A DNA stretch of 64,000 bases, from NCBI RefSeq assembly GCF_024448985.1, contig NZ_JAMOII010000013.1:1-64000 (forward strand). The letters run 5' to 3'. The translations under genes and the position numbers were made by a program. The stretch is from Stutzerimonas stutzeri. Lineage in GTDB: Bacteria; Pseudomonadota; Gammaproteobacteria; Pseudomonadales; Pseudomonadaceae. The notes under the pieces are model-generated. The model ran no database searches. It was given only the letters and a program-made list of their open reading frames with translations, and was not told the origin of the DNA. Of this stretch, positions 56,018 to 64,000 are shown in pieces; the first letter of the stretch is position 1, and each line of letters starts with the position of its first letter.

Positions 56018-57433
56018 ATGCACCCGCTTTTTCGCTCTGCTATCGCCCTGCTGCTGGCCATGAGCCTTGCCGCATGCGGCGAACAGGCGCCACGTTTCGA
56101 GCAGGCCGAGCCAGGCGAAGCGCTTTCCGCCGGCAGCGCGACCGTAATGAAGTTCGATCAGAACGCCTTCTCGATGCCCTCTGCCAACTTGTCGCCTGTG
56201 AGGCGACTGGATTTCAGTGTCGGCAACAGCTTCTTCCGAAACCCCTGGGTCATTGCGCCGGCTTCGACCACGGCCCGCGACGGCCTCGGCCCCCTGATGA
56301 ATACCAACGCCTGCCAGAACTGCCACATCAAGGACGGCCGCGGCCATCCCGCGCAAGCCGAGCGCGGCAATGCCGTTTCCATGCTGGTACGGCTATCGAT
56401 TCCCGCAAGTGCCGAACACGCCGAGGTCGTCCGCGAGCGCGGCATCGCACCGGAACCCGTCTACGGTGGTCAGTTGCAGGACATGTCCATTCCCGGCATC
56501 GCACCGGAGGGTAAGGTGCGGCTCAGCTACACCACCCGGACCGAGCGTTTCGCCGACGGATTCGAAGTCGAACTGCGTGAACCGAAGCTGGCCATCAGCG
56601 AACTCGGTTACGGCCCCATGCATCCCGATACGCAATTTTCCATTCGCATCGCCCCACCAGTGATTGGTCTCGGGCTGCTGGAGGCCATTCCCGACGCGGC
56701 GTTACTGGCCAATGTCGACCCGGACGACAGCAACGGCGACGGCATTTCCGGCCGTCCCAACCGGGTGTTCGATCAGGTTACGCGCGGCACCGCGATTGGC
56801 CGCTTCGGCTGGAAGGCCGGACAACCGAACCTCAATCAGCAGAATGCCGATGCGTTTTTCAACGACATGGGCCTGACCACGAGCCTGTTCACCGGTAATA
56901 GCTGCACCGATCGACAATTGGACTGCCTGGCCATGCCCCACGGCGGCGAGCCGGAAGTCAGCGATAACATTCTCGACCTGGTGCTGTTCTACACGCGCAA
57001 CCTGGGTGTACCGGCGCGCCGCGACGTTGACGCGCCGCAGGTCCTCCAGGGCAAGACACTGTTCCACCGCGCCGGCTGCCAGAACTGCCACGTGCCAACC
57101 TTTACCACGGGCGATGCCGCCGAGCCCGAACTGGCCAATCAGGTGATCCGACCCTATACCGATCTGCTGCTGCATGACATGGGCGAAGGACTTGCCGATC
57201 ACCGGCCGGAGTTCGAAGCCAGCGGCAGCGAATGGCGCACCCCACCGCTGTGGGGCATCGGCATGACCGAAGCGGTCAGCGGGCACACCCAGTTTCTGCA
57301 TGACGGACGGGCACGCAACCTGCTCGAAGCCATACTCTGGCACGGCGGCGAAGCGGAACGAGCCAAACAGGCCGTACTCGGTTTCGACAGCGATGAACGC
57401 AGCGCCTTGCTGGCCTTTCTCGAATCACTTTAA
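56018..57433 (+). CDS. Di-haem c-type cytochrome lipoprotein (DUF1111/thiol oxidoreductase-like)
   Basis: The 471-residue precursor has a lipobox LAAC (Cys20) and two haem-binding sites: CQNCH (99-103) and CQNCH (354-358). It also has a loop DPDDSNGDGISG that looks like a calcium site. It belongs to the DUF1111 (DHOR) family, which is distantly related to di-haem peroxidases. Substrate unknown. It is followed 39 bases later by a second imelysin and then a DUF1513 gene. The same set of families recurs around PA4370-PA4373, suggesting a common periplasmic metal- or redox-handling role. Confidence 0.85.
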   Translation: MHPLFRSAIALLLAMSLAACGEQAPRFEQAEPGEALSAGSATVMKFDQNAFSMPSANLSPVRRLDFSVGNSFFRNPWVIAPASTTARDGLGPLMNTNACQNCHIKDGRGHPAQAERGNAVSMLVRLSIPASAEHAEVVRERGIAPEPVYGGQLQDMSIPGIAPEGKVRLSYTTRTERFADGFEVELREPKLAISELGYGPMHPDTQFSIRIAPPVIGLGLLEAIPDAALLANVDPDDSNGDGISGRPNRVFDQVTRGTAIGRFGWKAGQPNLNQQNADAFFNDMGLTTSLFTGNSCTDRQLDCLAMPHGGEPEVSDNILDLVLFYTRNLGVPARRDVDAPQVLQGKTLFHRAGCQNCHVPTFTTGDAAEPELANQVIRPYTDLLLHDMGEGLADHRPEFEASGSEWRTPPLWGIGMTEAVSGHTQFLHDGRARNLLEAILWHGGEAERAKQAVLGFDSDERSALLAFLESL

Positions 57434-57472
57434 CGCCGGACCAACCGGTGTCCCGCCTTGCCGAGGAGCAAC

Positions 57473-58546
57473 ATGCATCCAAACCGTTACCTTTCAATCC
57501 TTTCCGCCACAGCGCTGGGTCTGATGTTGAGCGCCTGCGCGCCGTCCGACCCCTTTACCGAAACGAGCAAGAGTCTGGCTGATGAGGTCTTGCTGCCCTC
57601 CTATACCCAGTGGGCCGAAACCAACCGGCGCATGGCCGCGAGCGGTATCGCTTTTTGCGCGGGCAACGAAGAGTTGGACGACGCGCGCAAGGCGTTCGTG
57701 CACGCGCAATTTGCCTGGGCGGGCCTGCAGCCGCTGCTGATCGGACCGATGGGCGAAGGCAACCGGGCCTGGCAAGTGCAGTTCTGGCCCGACAAGAAAA
57801 ACCTCGTGGGCCGGCAGATCGCCGCCCTGCTGAAGAAGAATCCTCAGCTGACCCAGGCCGATCTGGAAAATGCCAGCGTCGTACTGCAGGGCCTTTCGGC
57901 GTACGAATACGTGCTGTTCGACAAGGCCGTCGACCTGCAGGACGCCGAGGTCAAGGCGCGCCACTGCTCGTTGCTCGTCGCTATCGGCGAACACCAGCAA
58001 AAGCTCGCCGCGAACATACTCGAGCAGTGGCAGGCCGAAGGCGGCATGGTCGCGCAACTCAGCGAGTTTCCCAACGAGCGCTACGCCGAAGCGCAGGAGG
58101 CCATCGCCGATCTGTTGCGCGTACAGGTCACCGCGCTGGACGGTCTGAAGAAAAAGCTCGGCGCCCCGCTGGGCCGTCAGACGAAAGGCTTTCCGCAGCC
58201 TTTCCAGGCCGAAGCCTGGCGCAGCGATGCGACGCTCGGCAGCATCGACGCTGCCCTCGCCGGCGCACAGCGGTTGTGGCAAGGCGCCGATGACAGTGGC
58301 CTTAAACGTCTGGTCCCTGCCGATCAGGCCGACCTGGTCAAACGCATCGATGTCGCCTACGCGGCGACCCGCCAACATCTGGCGGATATTAGGCTGCCGT
58401 TCAGCGAGCTGATCGCCGACGAGGCCGGTCGCGAACGGTTGAGCGCGCTGTACCAGGACATCGACGCACTGCACCGCTTGCATCAGAACGAACTGGCCCG
58501 CGCGCTGGGTGTGCAGATCGGCTTCAACGCGCACGACGGAGACTGA
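57473..58546 (+). CDS. Second imelysin-family lipoprotein
   Basis: The 357-residue precursor has a lipobox LSAC (Cys22). The imelysin fold is recognisable (MGEGNRAWQVQFWPDKKNLVGRQI; LQGLSAYEYVLFD), but the usual GxHxxE has become GLSAYE: the histidine is absent while the Glu remains. Metal binding may therefore differ from the first imelysin. The ATG at 57473 has GAGGAG at ideal spacing. One base separates its stop from the DUF1513 start. Confidence 0.82.
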   Translation: MHPNRYLSILSATALGLMLSACAPSDPFTETSKSLADEVLLPSYTQWAETNRRMAASGIAFCAGNEELDDARKAFVHAQFAWAGLQPLLIGPMGEGNRAWQVQFWPDKKNLVGRQIAALLKKNPQLTQADLENASVVLQGLSAYEYVLFDKAVDLQDAEVKARHCSLLVAIGEHQQKLAANILEQWQAEGGMVAQLSEFPNERYAEAQEAIADLLRVQVTALDGLKKKLGAPLGRQTKGFPQPFQAEAWRSDATLGSIDAALAGAQRLWQGADDSGLKRLVPADQADLVKRIDVAYAATRQHLADIRLPFSELIADEAGRERLSALYQDIDALHRLHQNELARALGVQIGFNAHDGD

Positions 58547-58547
58547 T

Positions 58548-59642
58548 ATGAAACGTAGAGCCTTTCTCGGACTGGGCGGCGCCGTGGTCGCAGCCTCTGC
58601 TGTCGGCGGCTGGACACTGACCCGTCACAGCGAGCAACCGCTGCTGCTCTCCGCGCGCGACGATGCCGATGGCCGTCATTACGCAGTCGGCTATCGGCTC
58701 GATGGCAGCCGCGTGTTCGCCACGCCAGCCAACGAGCGTTGCCATGACGTGTACGTCCATCCGCATTTGCCGCTGGCGGTGTTCGTCGGGCGCCGGCCGA
58801 GCCGCGAGAGCTATCTGATCGACAGCCGGGACGGCACCTTGCTGCAGGTCATCGCCTCGCCATCTGACCGTCACTTCTATGGCCACGGCGTGTTCCACGC
58901 CAGCGGCGATCTGTTCTACGCCACCGAAAACGACACCACCGATGCCGGCCGTGGCGTGCTGGGCATCTACCGCGTCGAGGAGCGCCGGCTGGTTCGCGAA
59001 GGCGAACATTCGTCCCACGGCATCGGCCCGCATCAGCTGCTCTGGATGCCGGACGGCGAAACCCTGGTGATCGCCAACGGCGGCATCCGCACCGAGGCCG
59101 ACAGCCGCGAAATGATGAACCTCGACGCCATGGAGCCGAGCCTGGTGCTGCTCCATCGCGACGGCACGCTGATCAGCAAGGAGCAACTGCCCGAGCAGAT
59201 GAACAGCGTGCGTCACCTGGCAGTTGCCGCAGACGGCACCGTGGTGTCCGGCCAGCAGTACGAAGGCGACCCCATGGACGCGGTCCCGCTGCTGGCGATC
59301 AAGCGTCCCGGTCAGGCGTTCCAGGCGTTCCCGCTGGGTGAGGCGCAGCGCCAGACGATGAACCAGTACACTGCCAGCCTGGCGATCAACGACTCATTGC
59401 GCCTGCTGGCCGTGACGGCGCCGCGCGGTAACAAGGTGTTCATCTGGGATCTGGACAGCGCTGCGTTGCGCGAAGAAATTCACCTGCCTGACTGCGCCGG
59501 CGTCGCAGCGGTCGAACAAGGCTTCGTGGTGAGTTCGGGGCAGGGTCGTTGCCGACTGGTCGACTGCGGCGGCGAGCGCTTCGTCAGTACCCCGCTGCAG
59601 CTTCCCGCAGGGCTCTGGGACAACCATTTGCGCCTGGCCTGA
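58548..59642 (+). CDS. DUF1513 family periplasmic protein (likely beta-propeller)
   Basis: The 364-residue protein starts with MKRRAFLGLGGAVVAASAVG, which resembles a Tat signal with a weak RR motif. Repeated strands with DGT/DGE turns (DGRHYAVGYRLDGSRVF; MPDGETLVIANGG; AADGTVVSGQQYEGDP) suggest a beta-propeller, consistent with DUF1513. It ends the imelysin-cytochrome-imelysin run and is tightly coupled to the previous gene. Function unknown; Tat export would imply folding or a cofactor before export. Confidence 0.8.
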   Translation: MKRRAFLGLGGAVVAASAVGGWTLTRHSEQPLLLSARDDADGRHYAVGYRLDGSRVFATPANERCHDVYVHPHLPLAVFVGRRPSRESYLIDSRDGTLLQVIASPSDRHFYGHGVFHASGDLFYATENDTTDAGRGVLGIYRVEERRLVREGEHSSHGIGPHQLLWMPDGETLVIANGGIRTEADSREMMNLDAMEPSLVLLHRDGTLISKEQLPEQMNSVRHLAVAADGTVVSGQQYEGDPMDAVPLLAIKRPGQAFQAFPLGEAQRQTMNQYTASLAINDSLRLLAVTAPRGNKVFIWDLDSAALREEIHLPDCAGVAAVEQGFVVSSGQGRCRLVDCGGERFVSTPLQLPAGLWDNHLRLA

Positions 59643-59747
59643 CCCTCAACATTCCGGCCTAGCCGCCGAAAAAACAGAGCGAGTGATCGTGCCTATGATC
59701 ACTCGACGCCTGTCTGCGCCTGACTCCAACACTACGAGAGCGCTCCG

Positions 59748-61373
59748 ATGTTTCTGAACAAATCCCTCCGGGCCCTGCTGCTGACGCTCATTGGCGCCGG
59801 CTCACTGATGATGCTGTTGATCGCATTCGCCAGCTTTGCCTTCTTGTCCAAGGATATTTCCGCCTACCAGACGCTGCTCAGAGGTCCGCTCGAGGCATCG
59901 CGGCTGATCGACGAAGCCAATCTGGAATTCAAGATACAGGTGCAGGAATGGAAGAACGTGCTGCTGCGCGGCAAATCGCCTGATGCCATGAACAAGTACT
60001 GGCAGAGCTTTGAAAAGCAGGAGCGCAAGGTCCAAGAATTACTGTCCACGCTGGTGCAACTGAGCAGCCACAAGCCGGACTTGTCGAGCAAGATCGAAAG
60101 CCTGCGTGCGGAGCACCGCAGCCTGGGCGTCGCTTATCGAGCCGGTCGTGATGCCTATATCGCTGCCGGTCACGACCCGCTGGCAGGCGACAAGGCCGTT
60201 CAGGGGATCGACCGTGCCACCAGCGAGCAACTCAGCGCACTGGTCGAACAGCTACGCGAATCCGCGCTGCGCAGCGCCGGTGAAATCAGTCAGGCCGCCG
60301 ACCAGACCATCCTCGCCGGATCGCTGATCATGCTGATCGCTGGCGCATTGATTGCCGTGCTTAGCCTGTGGCTGGTCAATCGCAACCTGATCGCGCCCAT
60401 CGGTCAGCTGGTCGATCAGATCGCCAAGCTCAGCCAGGGCGATTTCAGCGAGCGGATCGACACCAGGCGTGCCGACGAGCTTGGACGTCTGGCAGTGGCC
60501 GCTAACATCCTGCGCGACTTTCTCGCCGATACCTTTGCCCGCCTGCAGCGCAGCACCACGGATCTGGACAGCGCCAGCGGCGAGCTCCACGCCATCGCCA
60601 CGCTGATGGGCCAAGGAACCCGTGAACAGTTCTCGCGCACCGATCAGGTCGCAACCGCCATGCACGAAATGTCCGCCACGGCACAGGAAGTCGCCCGCCA
60701 TGCGGCCGAGGCCGCGCGTGCCGCGGATGCTGCCGACCACTCGGCTCAGCAGGGCGAGTGCATCATGCATTCGACCATCCAGACCATTACTGACATGCGT
60801 GGAGAGATCAGCAATACGGCCGAGGTCATTCGTCGCCTGGAAGCAGACAGCGGTCGAATCGGCAAGGTGCTGGAGGTCATTCGCAGCATCGCCGATCAAA
60901 CCAACCTGCTGGCCCTGAACGCCGCCATCGAAGCGGCACGGGCAGGCGATGCGGGCCGTGGATTTGCCGTCGTGGCCGACGAAGTGCGCACACTGGCCCG
61001 GCGTACGGCGGACTCCACCACCGAGATTCATCAGATCATCGATACGGTGCAGACCGGCGCAGTGCAGGCGGTGCGTGCAATCGAAAACGGCCAGAGCCGC
61101 AGTGACGAAGGGGTCGAGCGGGTCACGGAAGCGGGCAGCATGCTTCAGCGCATCACGCAGGAAGTCGAGGCGATTCGCGACATGAATCGTCAGATCGCCA
61201 CCGCAGCCGAAGAGCAGACATCCGTGGCCGAAGAGATCTCACGCAATCTCATCGAGATCACCGCAATCGCCACCACCAACCAGAACAACGTCGAACGCAC
61301 CGAAAAAGCCAGCCAGAACCTGCACGGCCTGTCGGCACAGCTCTCTGACGTGACTCACCGTCTCGCCGGCTGA
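59748..61373 (+). CDS. Methyl-accepting chemotaxis protein with helical sensor domain
   Basis: The 541-residue receptor has TM1 (~8-32), a ~155-residue helical periplasmic domain (4HB type), TM2 (~190-212), HAMP, and a signalling domain with [19 protein letters not shown] at the tip. The periplasmic domain has no Cache features and carries LRGKSPDAMNKYWQSFEKQE. It follows the imelysin cluster after 105 bases and may respond to a compound linked to it, which is inference. Confidence 0.88.
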   Translation: MFLNKSLRALLLTLIGAGSLMMLLIAFASFAFLSKDISAYQTLLRGPLEASRLIDEANLEFKIQVQEWKNVLLRGKSPDAMNKYWQSFEKQERKVQELLSTLVQLSSHKPDLSSKIESLRAEHRSLGVAYRAGRDAYIAAGHDPLAGDKAVQGIDRATSEQLSALVEQLRESALRSAGEISQAADQTILAGSLIMLIAGALIAVLSLWLVNRNLIAPIGQLVDQIAKLSQGDFSERIDTRRADELGRLAVAANILRDFLADTFARLQRSTTDLDSASGELHAIATLMGQGTREQFSRTDQVATAMHEMSATAQEVARHAAEAARAADAADHSAQQGECIMHSTIQTITDMRGEISNTAEVIRRLEADSGRIGKVLEVIRSIADQTNLLALNAAIEAARAGDAGRGFAVVADEVRTLARRTADSTTEIHQIIDTVQTGAVQAVRAIENGQSRSDEGVERVTEAGSMLQRITQEVEAIRDMNRQIATAAEEQTSVAEEISRNLIEITAIATTNQNNVERTEKASQNLHGLSAQLSDVTHRLAG

Positions 61374-61393
61374 CGCAACCTCATCTTGAGAAG

Positions 61394-61417
61394 CCGGCCT
61401 GCCGCGAGGCAGGCCGG
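61394..61417. terminator. GC-rich hairpin after the chemoreceptor gene
   Basis: A perfect 10-bp stem CCGGCCTGCC / GGCAGGCCGG with a GCGA loop, 20 bases past the stop; no T-run. The remaining ~230 bases before mexV contain nothing else I can assign. Confidence 0.6.
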
Positions 61418-61652
61418 ACGCGCCGCTCTATCCCTTCCGGTTGCGCGCCCTGCCACGGCACGTCGAATCCAGCAGCGACTGCTTTACATACACTCGATTC
61501 AAGACTAATTTCGCTATTTCCGACCCCACCGGTCGGACCAATAAAAGGCCGAGCAACCCATCAGGGCGGCATTCGGTCATCGCTGTCTACCCGCACGGCT
61601 GCGTCATTCATGGCAGTAGTCAGCCGGCCCACCTCTCCAGGGAAAACGGAAA

Positions 61653-62801
61653 ATGTTGCGCCGCATGCTGCTCATGCTGGGCGCGGTGATCGTCGTGGTA
61701 TTGATTCTCGCCGCCATCAAGTTCAATTCCATCTATACGCAGATCCAACAGTTCAAGGCCCCGAAGCCGGCCGTCAACGTCGAGGTCGTGGAGTCGCGCC
61801 GACAGCCGTGGCAACGCCAACTGCCGGCGATCGGCACACTCACGGCGTCCCAGGGCATCGATCTGTCCGTGGAACTCGCCGGCACGGTCAGCGACGTGCA
61901 GTTCCGTTCGGGCGAGAAGGTCAGCAAGGGCCAGCCGATCGTTCTGCTCGACAGCGAGATCGAGCAGGCAAGCCTGGCGGCCGCCGAAGCCGATCTGCAT
62001 CTGGCAAACGTGGAGTTCAAGCGGGCCCGCAGCCTGATCGACACTCAGGCCATCTCGCGCAGCGAGTTCGACCGGCTCAACGCCGAGTCACAGAAAGCGG
62101 CGGCCACCGTCGAACAGCTGAAGGCCAGCCTGGCGAAGAAACGCATTCTTGCGCCCTTTTCGGGGACCATCGGCATTCGCCAGGTGGATGTCGGTGACTT
62201 CGTCGCCGCCGGCACGCCGATCGCGACGCTACAGGATCTGTCGACCCTGTTCGTCGACTTCTATCTGGCCGAACAGCAGGTTCCCCTGCTCGCTATCGGA
62301 CAATCCGTACGGGTCCAGGTAGCGGCTTTTCCCGATGAGCATTTCGAGGGCCGGATCGTGGCCGTGAACCCCAAGGTGGAAGCCACGACCCGCAACGTGC
62401 AAGTCCGCGCGGAACTGGCCAATCCCGGCGAGCGCCTGTTGCCTGGCATGTTCGCCGACCTGCAGGTATTGCTGCCGGACGAAGCGCCTCAGGTGGTCGT
62501 GCCGGAGACGGCCATCACCTACACGCTGTACGGTGATTCGGTGCTGCTGGTAAAGGAAAGTCAAGCGCCCGAGCCCGAGGAAGGCGGCGAAGCGCCCGAG
62601 CGCAACGAGCCGTATCTGGTGGTGGAACGTCGCTTCGTCGAAACCGGCGAAAGGCGCAACGGACAGGTCGTGATCCTCGACGGGCTCGATGCCGGCGAAC
62701 AGGTGGTGATTGCCGGTCAGCTCAAGCTGGACACCGGCACGCACGTGGCCATCGACGACAAGCGCACGCTCGAACCGAACAACGGGGCCGACGCCCGTTG
62801 A
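61653..62801 (+). CDS. mexV: RND efflux periplasmic adaptor subunit, MexV-like
   Basis: The 382-residue protein has an N-terminal membrane anchor (~5-22, no lipobox). It has the membrane-fusion-protein order: beta-barrel/lipoyl region (ELAGTVSDVQFRSGEKVSKGQPIVLLD), a helical hairpin (~105-160), a second lipoyl half (ILAPFSGTIGIRQVDVGDFV) and a membrane-proximal domain. Order relative to the icmP-type cluster matches PA4370-PA4375, where the adaptor is MexV. It would bridge MexW to an outer-membrane channel; no channel gene is in view. A negatively charged insert (EPEEGGEAPE) lies near residue 305. Confidence 0.82.
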   Translation: MLRRMLLMLGAVIVVVLILAAIKFNSIYTQIQQFKAPKPAVNVEVVESRRQPWQRQLPAIGTLTASQGIDLSVELAGTVSDVQFRSGEKVSKGQPIVLLDSEIEQASLAAAEADLHLANVEFKRARSLIDTQAISRSEFDRLNAESQKAAATVEQLKASLAKKRILAPFSGTIGIRQVDVGDFVAAGTPIATLQDLSTLFVDFYLAEQQVPLLAIGQSVRVQVAAFPDEHFEGRIVAVNPKVEATTRNVQVRAELANPGERLLPGMFADLQVLLPDEAPQVVVPETAITYTLYGDSVLLVKESQAPEPEEGGEAPERNEPYLVVERRFVETGERRNGQVVILDGLDAGEQVVIAGQLKLDTGTHVAIDDKRTLEPNNGADAR

Positions 62802-62828
62802 GGCGTCGACCACAGGACAGACATCCTC

Positions 62829-64000
62829 ATGGCTTTTACCGATCCCTTCATACGCCGCCCCGTGTTGGCCAGCGTGATCAGCCTGCTGATCGTGTTGCTC
62901 GGTTTTCAGGCATTCAACAGCCTGGTGATCCGCCAGTATCCGCAGATGGAAAGCGCGCTGATCACGGTGACCACCGCCTATCCCGGCGCCAACGCCGAGA
63001 CGATCCAGGGCTATATCACCCAACCGCTGCAACAGAGTCTGGCCAGCGCCGAAGGCGTGGACTACATGACTTCGGTGAGCCAGCAGAACCTCTCGGTCAT
63101 CTCGGTTTACGCGCGTATCGGTGCCGACACCGACCGGCTTTACACCGAGCTGTTGAGCCAGGCCAACTCGGTGAAGAACCAGCTGCCGCAGAACGCCGAA
63201 GACCCGGTGCTGAACAAACAGGCCGCCGATTCGACCGCACTTATGTACATCAGCTTCTACAGCGAGCAGTTGAGCAATCCGCAGATCACCGATTACCTGT
63301 CGCGGGTCATCCAGCCGAAGCTGGCCACCCTGCCCGGCATGGCCGAGGCGGAGATTCTCGGTAATCAGGTCTTCGCCATGCGGCTATGGCTGGACCCGGT
63401 GAAGCTCGCCGCCCATGGCCTTTCCGCAAGCGATGTGAACGAGGCGGTGCGCCGGTACAACTTCCTTTCCGCTGCGGGTGAAGTGAAGGGCCAATATGTG
63501 GTCACCAGCATTAACGCCGACACCGACCTGAAGACGCCGGAAGCCTTCGCTGCGATCCCGCTGAAAACCCAGGGCGACAGCCGCGTACTGCTCAGCGATG
63601 TCGCACGGGTCGAAATGGGCGCCGAAAGCTATAACGCCATCAGCTCGTTCGATGGCACGCCCTCGGTCTATATCGGCGTCAAGGGCACACCGAGCGCCAA
63701 CCCGCTGGATGTGATCAGCGAAGTGCGTGCGGTAATGCCGGAAATCGAGTCGCAATTGCCACCGAATCTGAAGGTGACCATCGCCTATGACGCGACGCGC
63801 TTCATCCAGGCGTCGATCGACGAAGTGGTGAAAACGCTCGCCGAGGCGGTGGTCATCGTCATCGTCGTGGTCTTCCTGTTCCTCGGCTCGCTACGCTCGG
63901 TGCTGATTCCGGTGGTGACCATTCCGCTGTCGATGATCGGCGTGATGTTCTTTATGCAGACCATGGGGTATTCGATCAACCTGCTGACGCTGCTGGCCAT
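62829..64000 (+). CDS. mexW: RND efflux inner-membrane transporter, MexW-like (truncated by window edge)
   Basis: The first ~390 residues of an RND pump are visible, with MAFTDPFIRRPVLASVISLL, the AYPGANAETIQGYITQPLQQ segment of the porter domain, and LFLGSLRSVLIPVVTIPLSMIG of the membrane core. The reading frame is open to the window end. Its start is 27 bases after the adaptor gene. The gene order supports MexW; it exports diverse toxic compounds by proton antiport. Confidence 0.85.
   Translation, partial: MAFTDPFIRRPVLASVISLLIVLLGFQAFNSLVIRQYPQMESALITVTTAYPGANAETIQGYITQPLQQSLASAEGVDYMTSVSQQNLSVISVYARIGADTDRLYTELLSQANSVKNQLPQNAEDPVLNKQAADSTALMYISFYSEQLSNPQITDYLSRVIQPKLATLPGMAEAEILGNQVFAMRLWLDPVKLAAHGLSASDVNEAVRRYNFLSAAGEVKGQYVVTSINADTDLKTPEAFAAIPLKTQGDSRVLLSDVARVEMGAESYNAISSFDGTPSVYIGVKGTPSANPLDVISEVRAVMPEIESQLPPNLKVTIAYDATRFIQASIDEVVKTLAEAVVIVIVVVFLFLGSLRSVLIPVVTIPLSMIGVMFFMQTMGYSINLLTLLA

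Overview
The window is a high-GC gammaproteobacterial chromosome segment, most likely from Pseudomonadaceae and probably the Stutzerimonas (Pseudomonas stutzeri) group. That placement rests on recalled family sequences and gene order (bra operon, P. aeruginosa-like purine cluster, icmP-mexVW order), not on a search. Most genes have clear Shine-Dalgarno sites, and a few start with GTG or TTG. I see no rRNA, tRNA, CRISPR array, phage or intact insertion sequence. Mobile-type material is limited to REP-like palindromes, two short terminal-inverted-repeat elements and one decayed LysE-type gene.

Left part (1-18.2 kb), mixed housekeeping and accessory genes: a secreted GH5 glycosidase with three copies of an N-terminal repeat domain; small hypothetical proteins; a DEAD-box RNA helicase; a LysR regulator overlapping a periplasmic cyclophilin; a CHAD protein; a YegD-like Hsp70; an operon of tartronate-semialdehyde-reductase-like and hydroxypyruvate-isomerase-like genes followed by an MFS transporter; a protealysin-type M4 protease overlapping or abutting an emfourin-like inhibitor gene; and a four-gene PhnDCEE-type ABC transporter of the kind often labelled putative selenate transporter.

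Middle part (18.4-49.4 kb), nitrogen acquisition centred on purines. A complete braCDEFG-type ABC importer is followed by 8-oxoguanine deaminase, xdhABC and guanine deaminase. After these come a GntR/FCD regulator, an AzgA-type permease, 5-hydroxyisourate hydrolase, then puuE-uraD-allA-puuD, two further NCS2 permeases and a Tsx-like porin. Together they would take guanine, 8-oxoguanine, hypoxanthine and xanthine to urate, then through 5-hydroxyisourate, OHCU and allantoin to allantoate; AllA splits ureidoglycolate. Allantoicase, which sits between uraD and allA in the P. aeruginosa order as I recall it, is missing here. A TTGTNNACAA palindrome recurs at six intergenic positions in this block, including the gntR promoter, and looks like the regulator's operator. 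A chemoreceptor and a divergent diguanylate cyclase downstream carry visibly homologous periplasmic dCache sensors. They are followed by an orphan solute-binding protein that also has the palindrome upstream, and a RutR-like TetR regulator.

Right part (49.5-64 kb): a GGDEF-EAL protein with a degenerate GGDQF site; a spermidine-synthase-like protein; a LemA / GIDE-domain pair in which the GIDE protein carries a canonical EF-hand loop; a lipoprotein cluster of imelysin, di-haem oxidase, imelysin and DUF1513 with a Fur-box-like dyad upstream; a second chemoreceptor; and a MexV-MexW-type RND pump whose inner-membrane subunit runs off the right edge.
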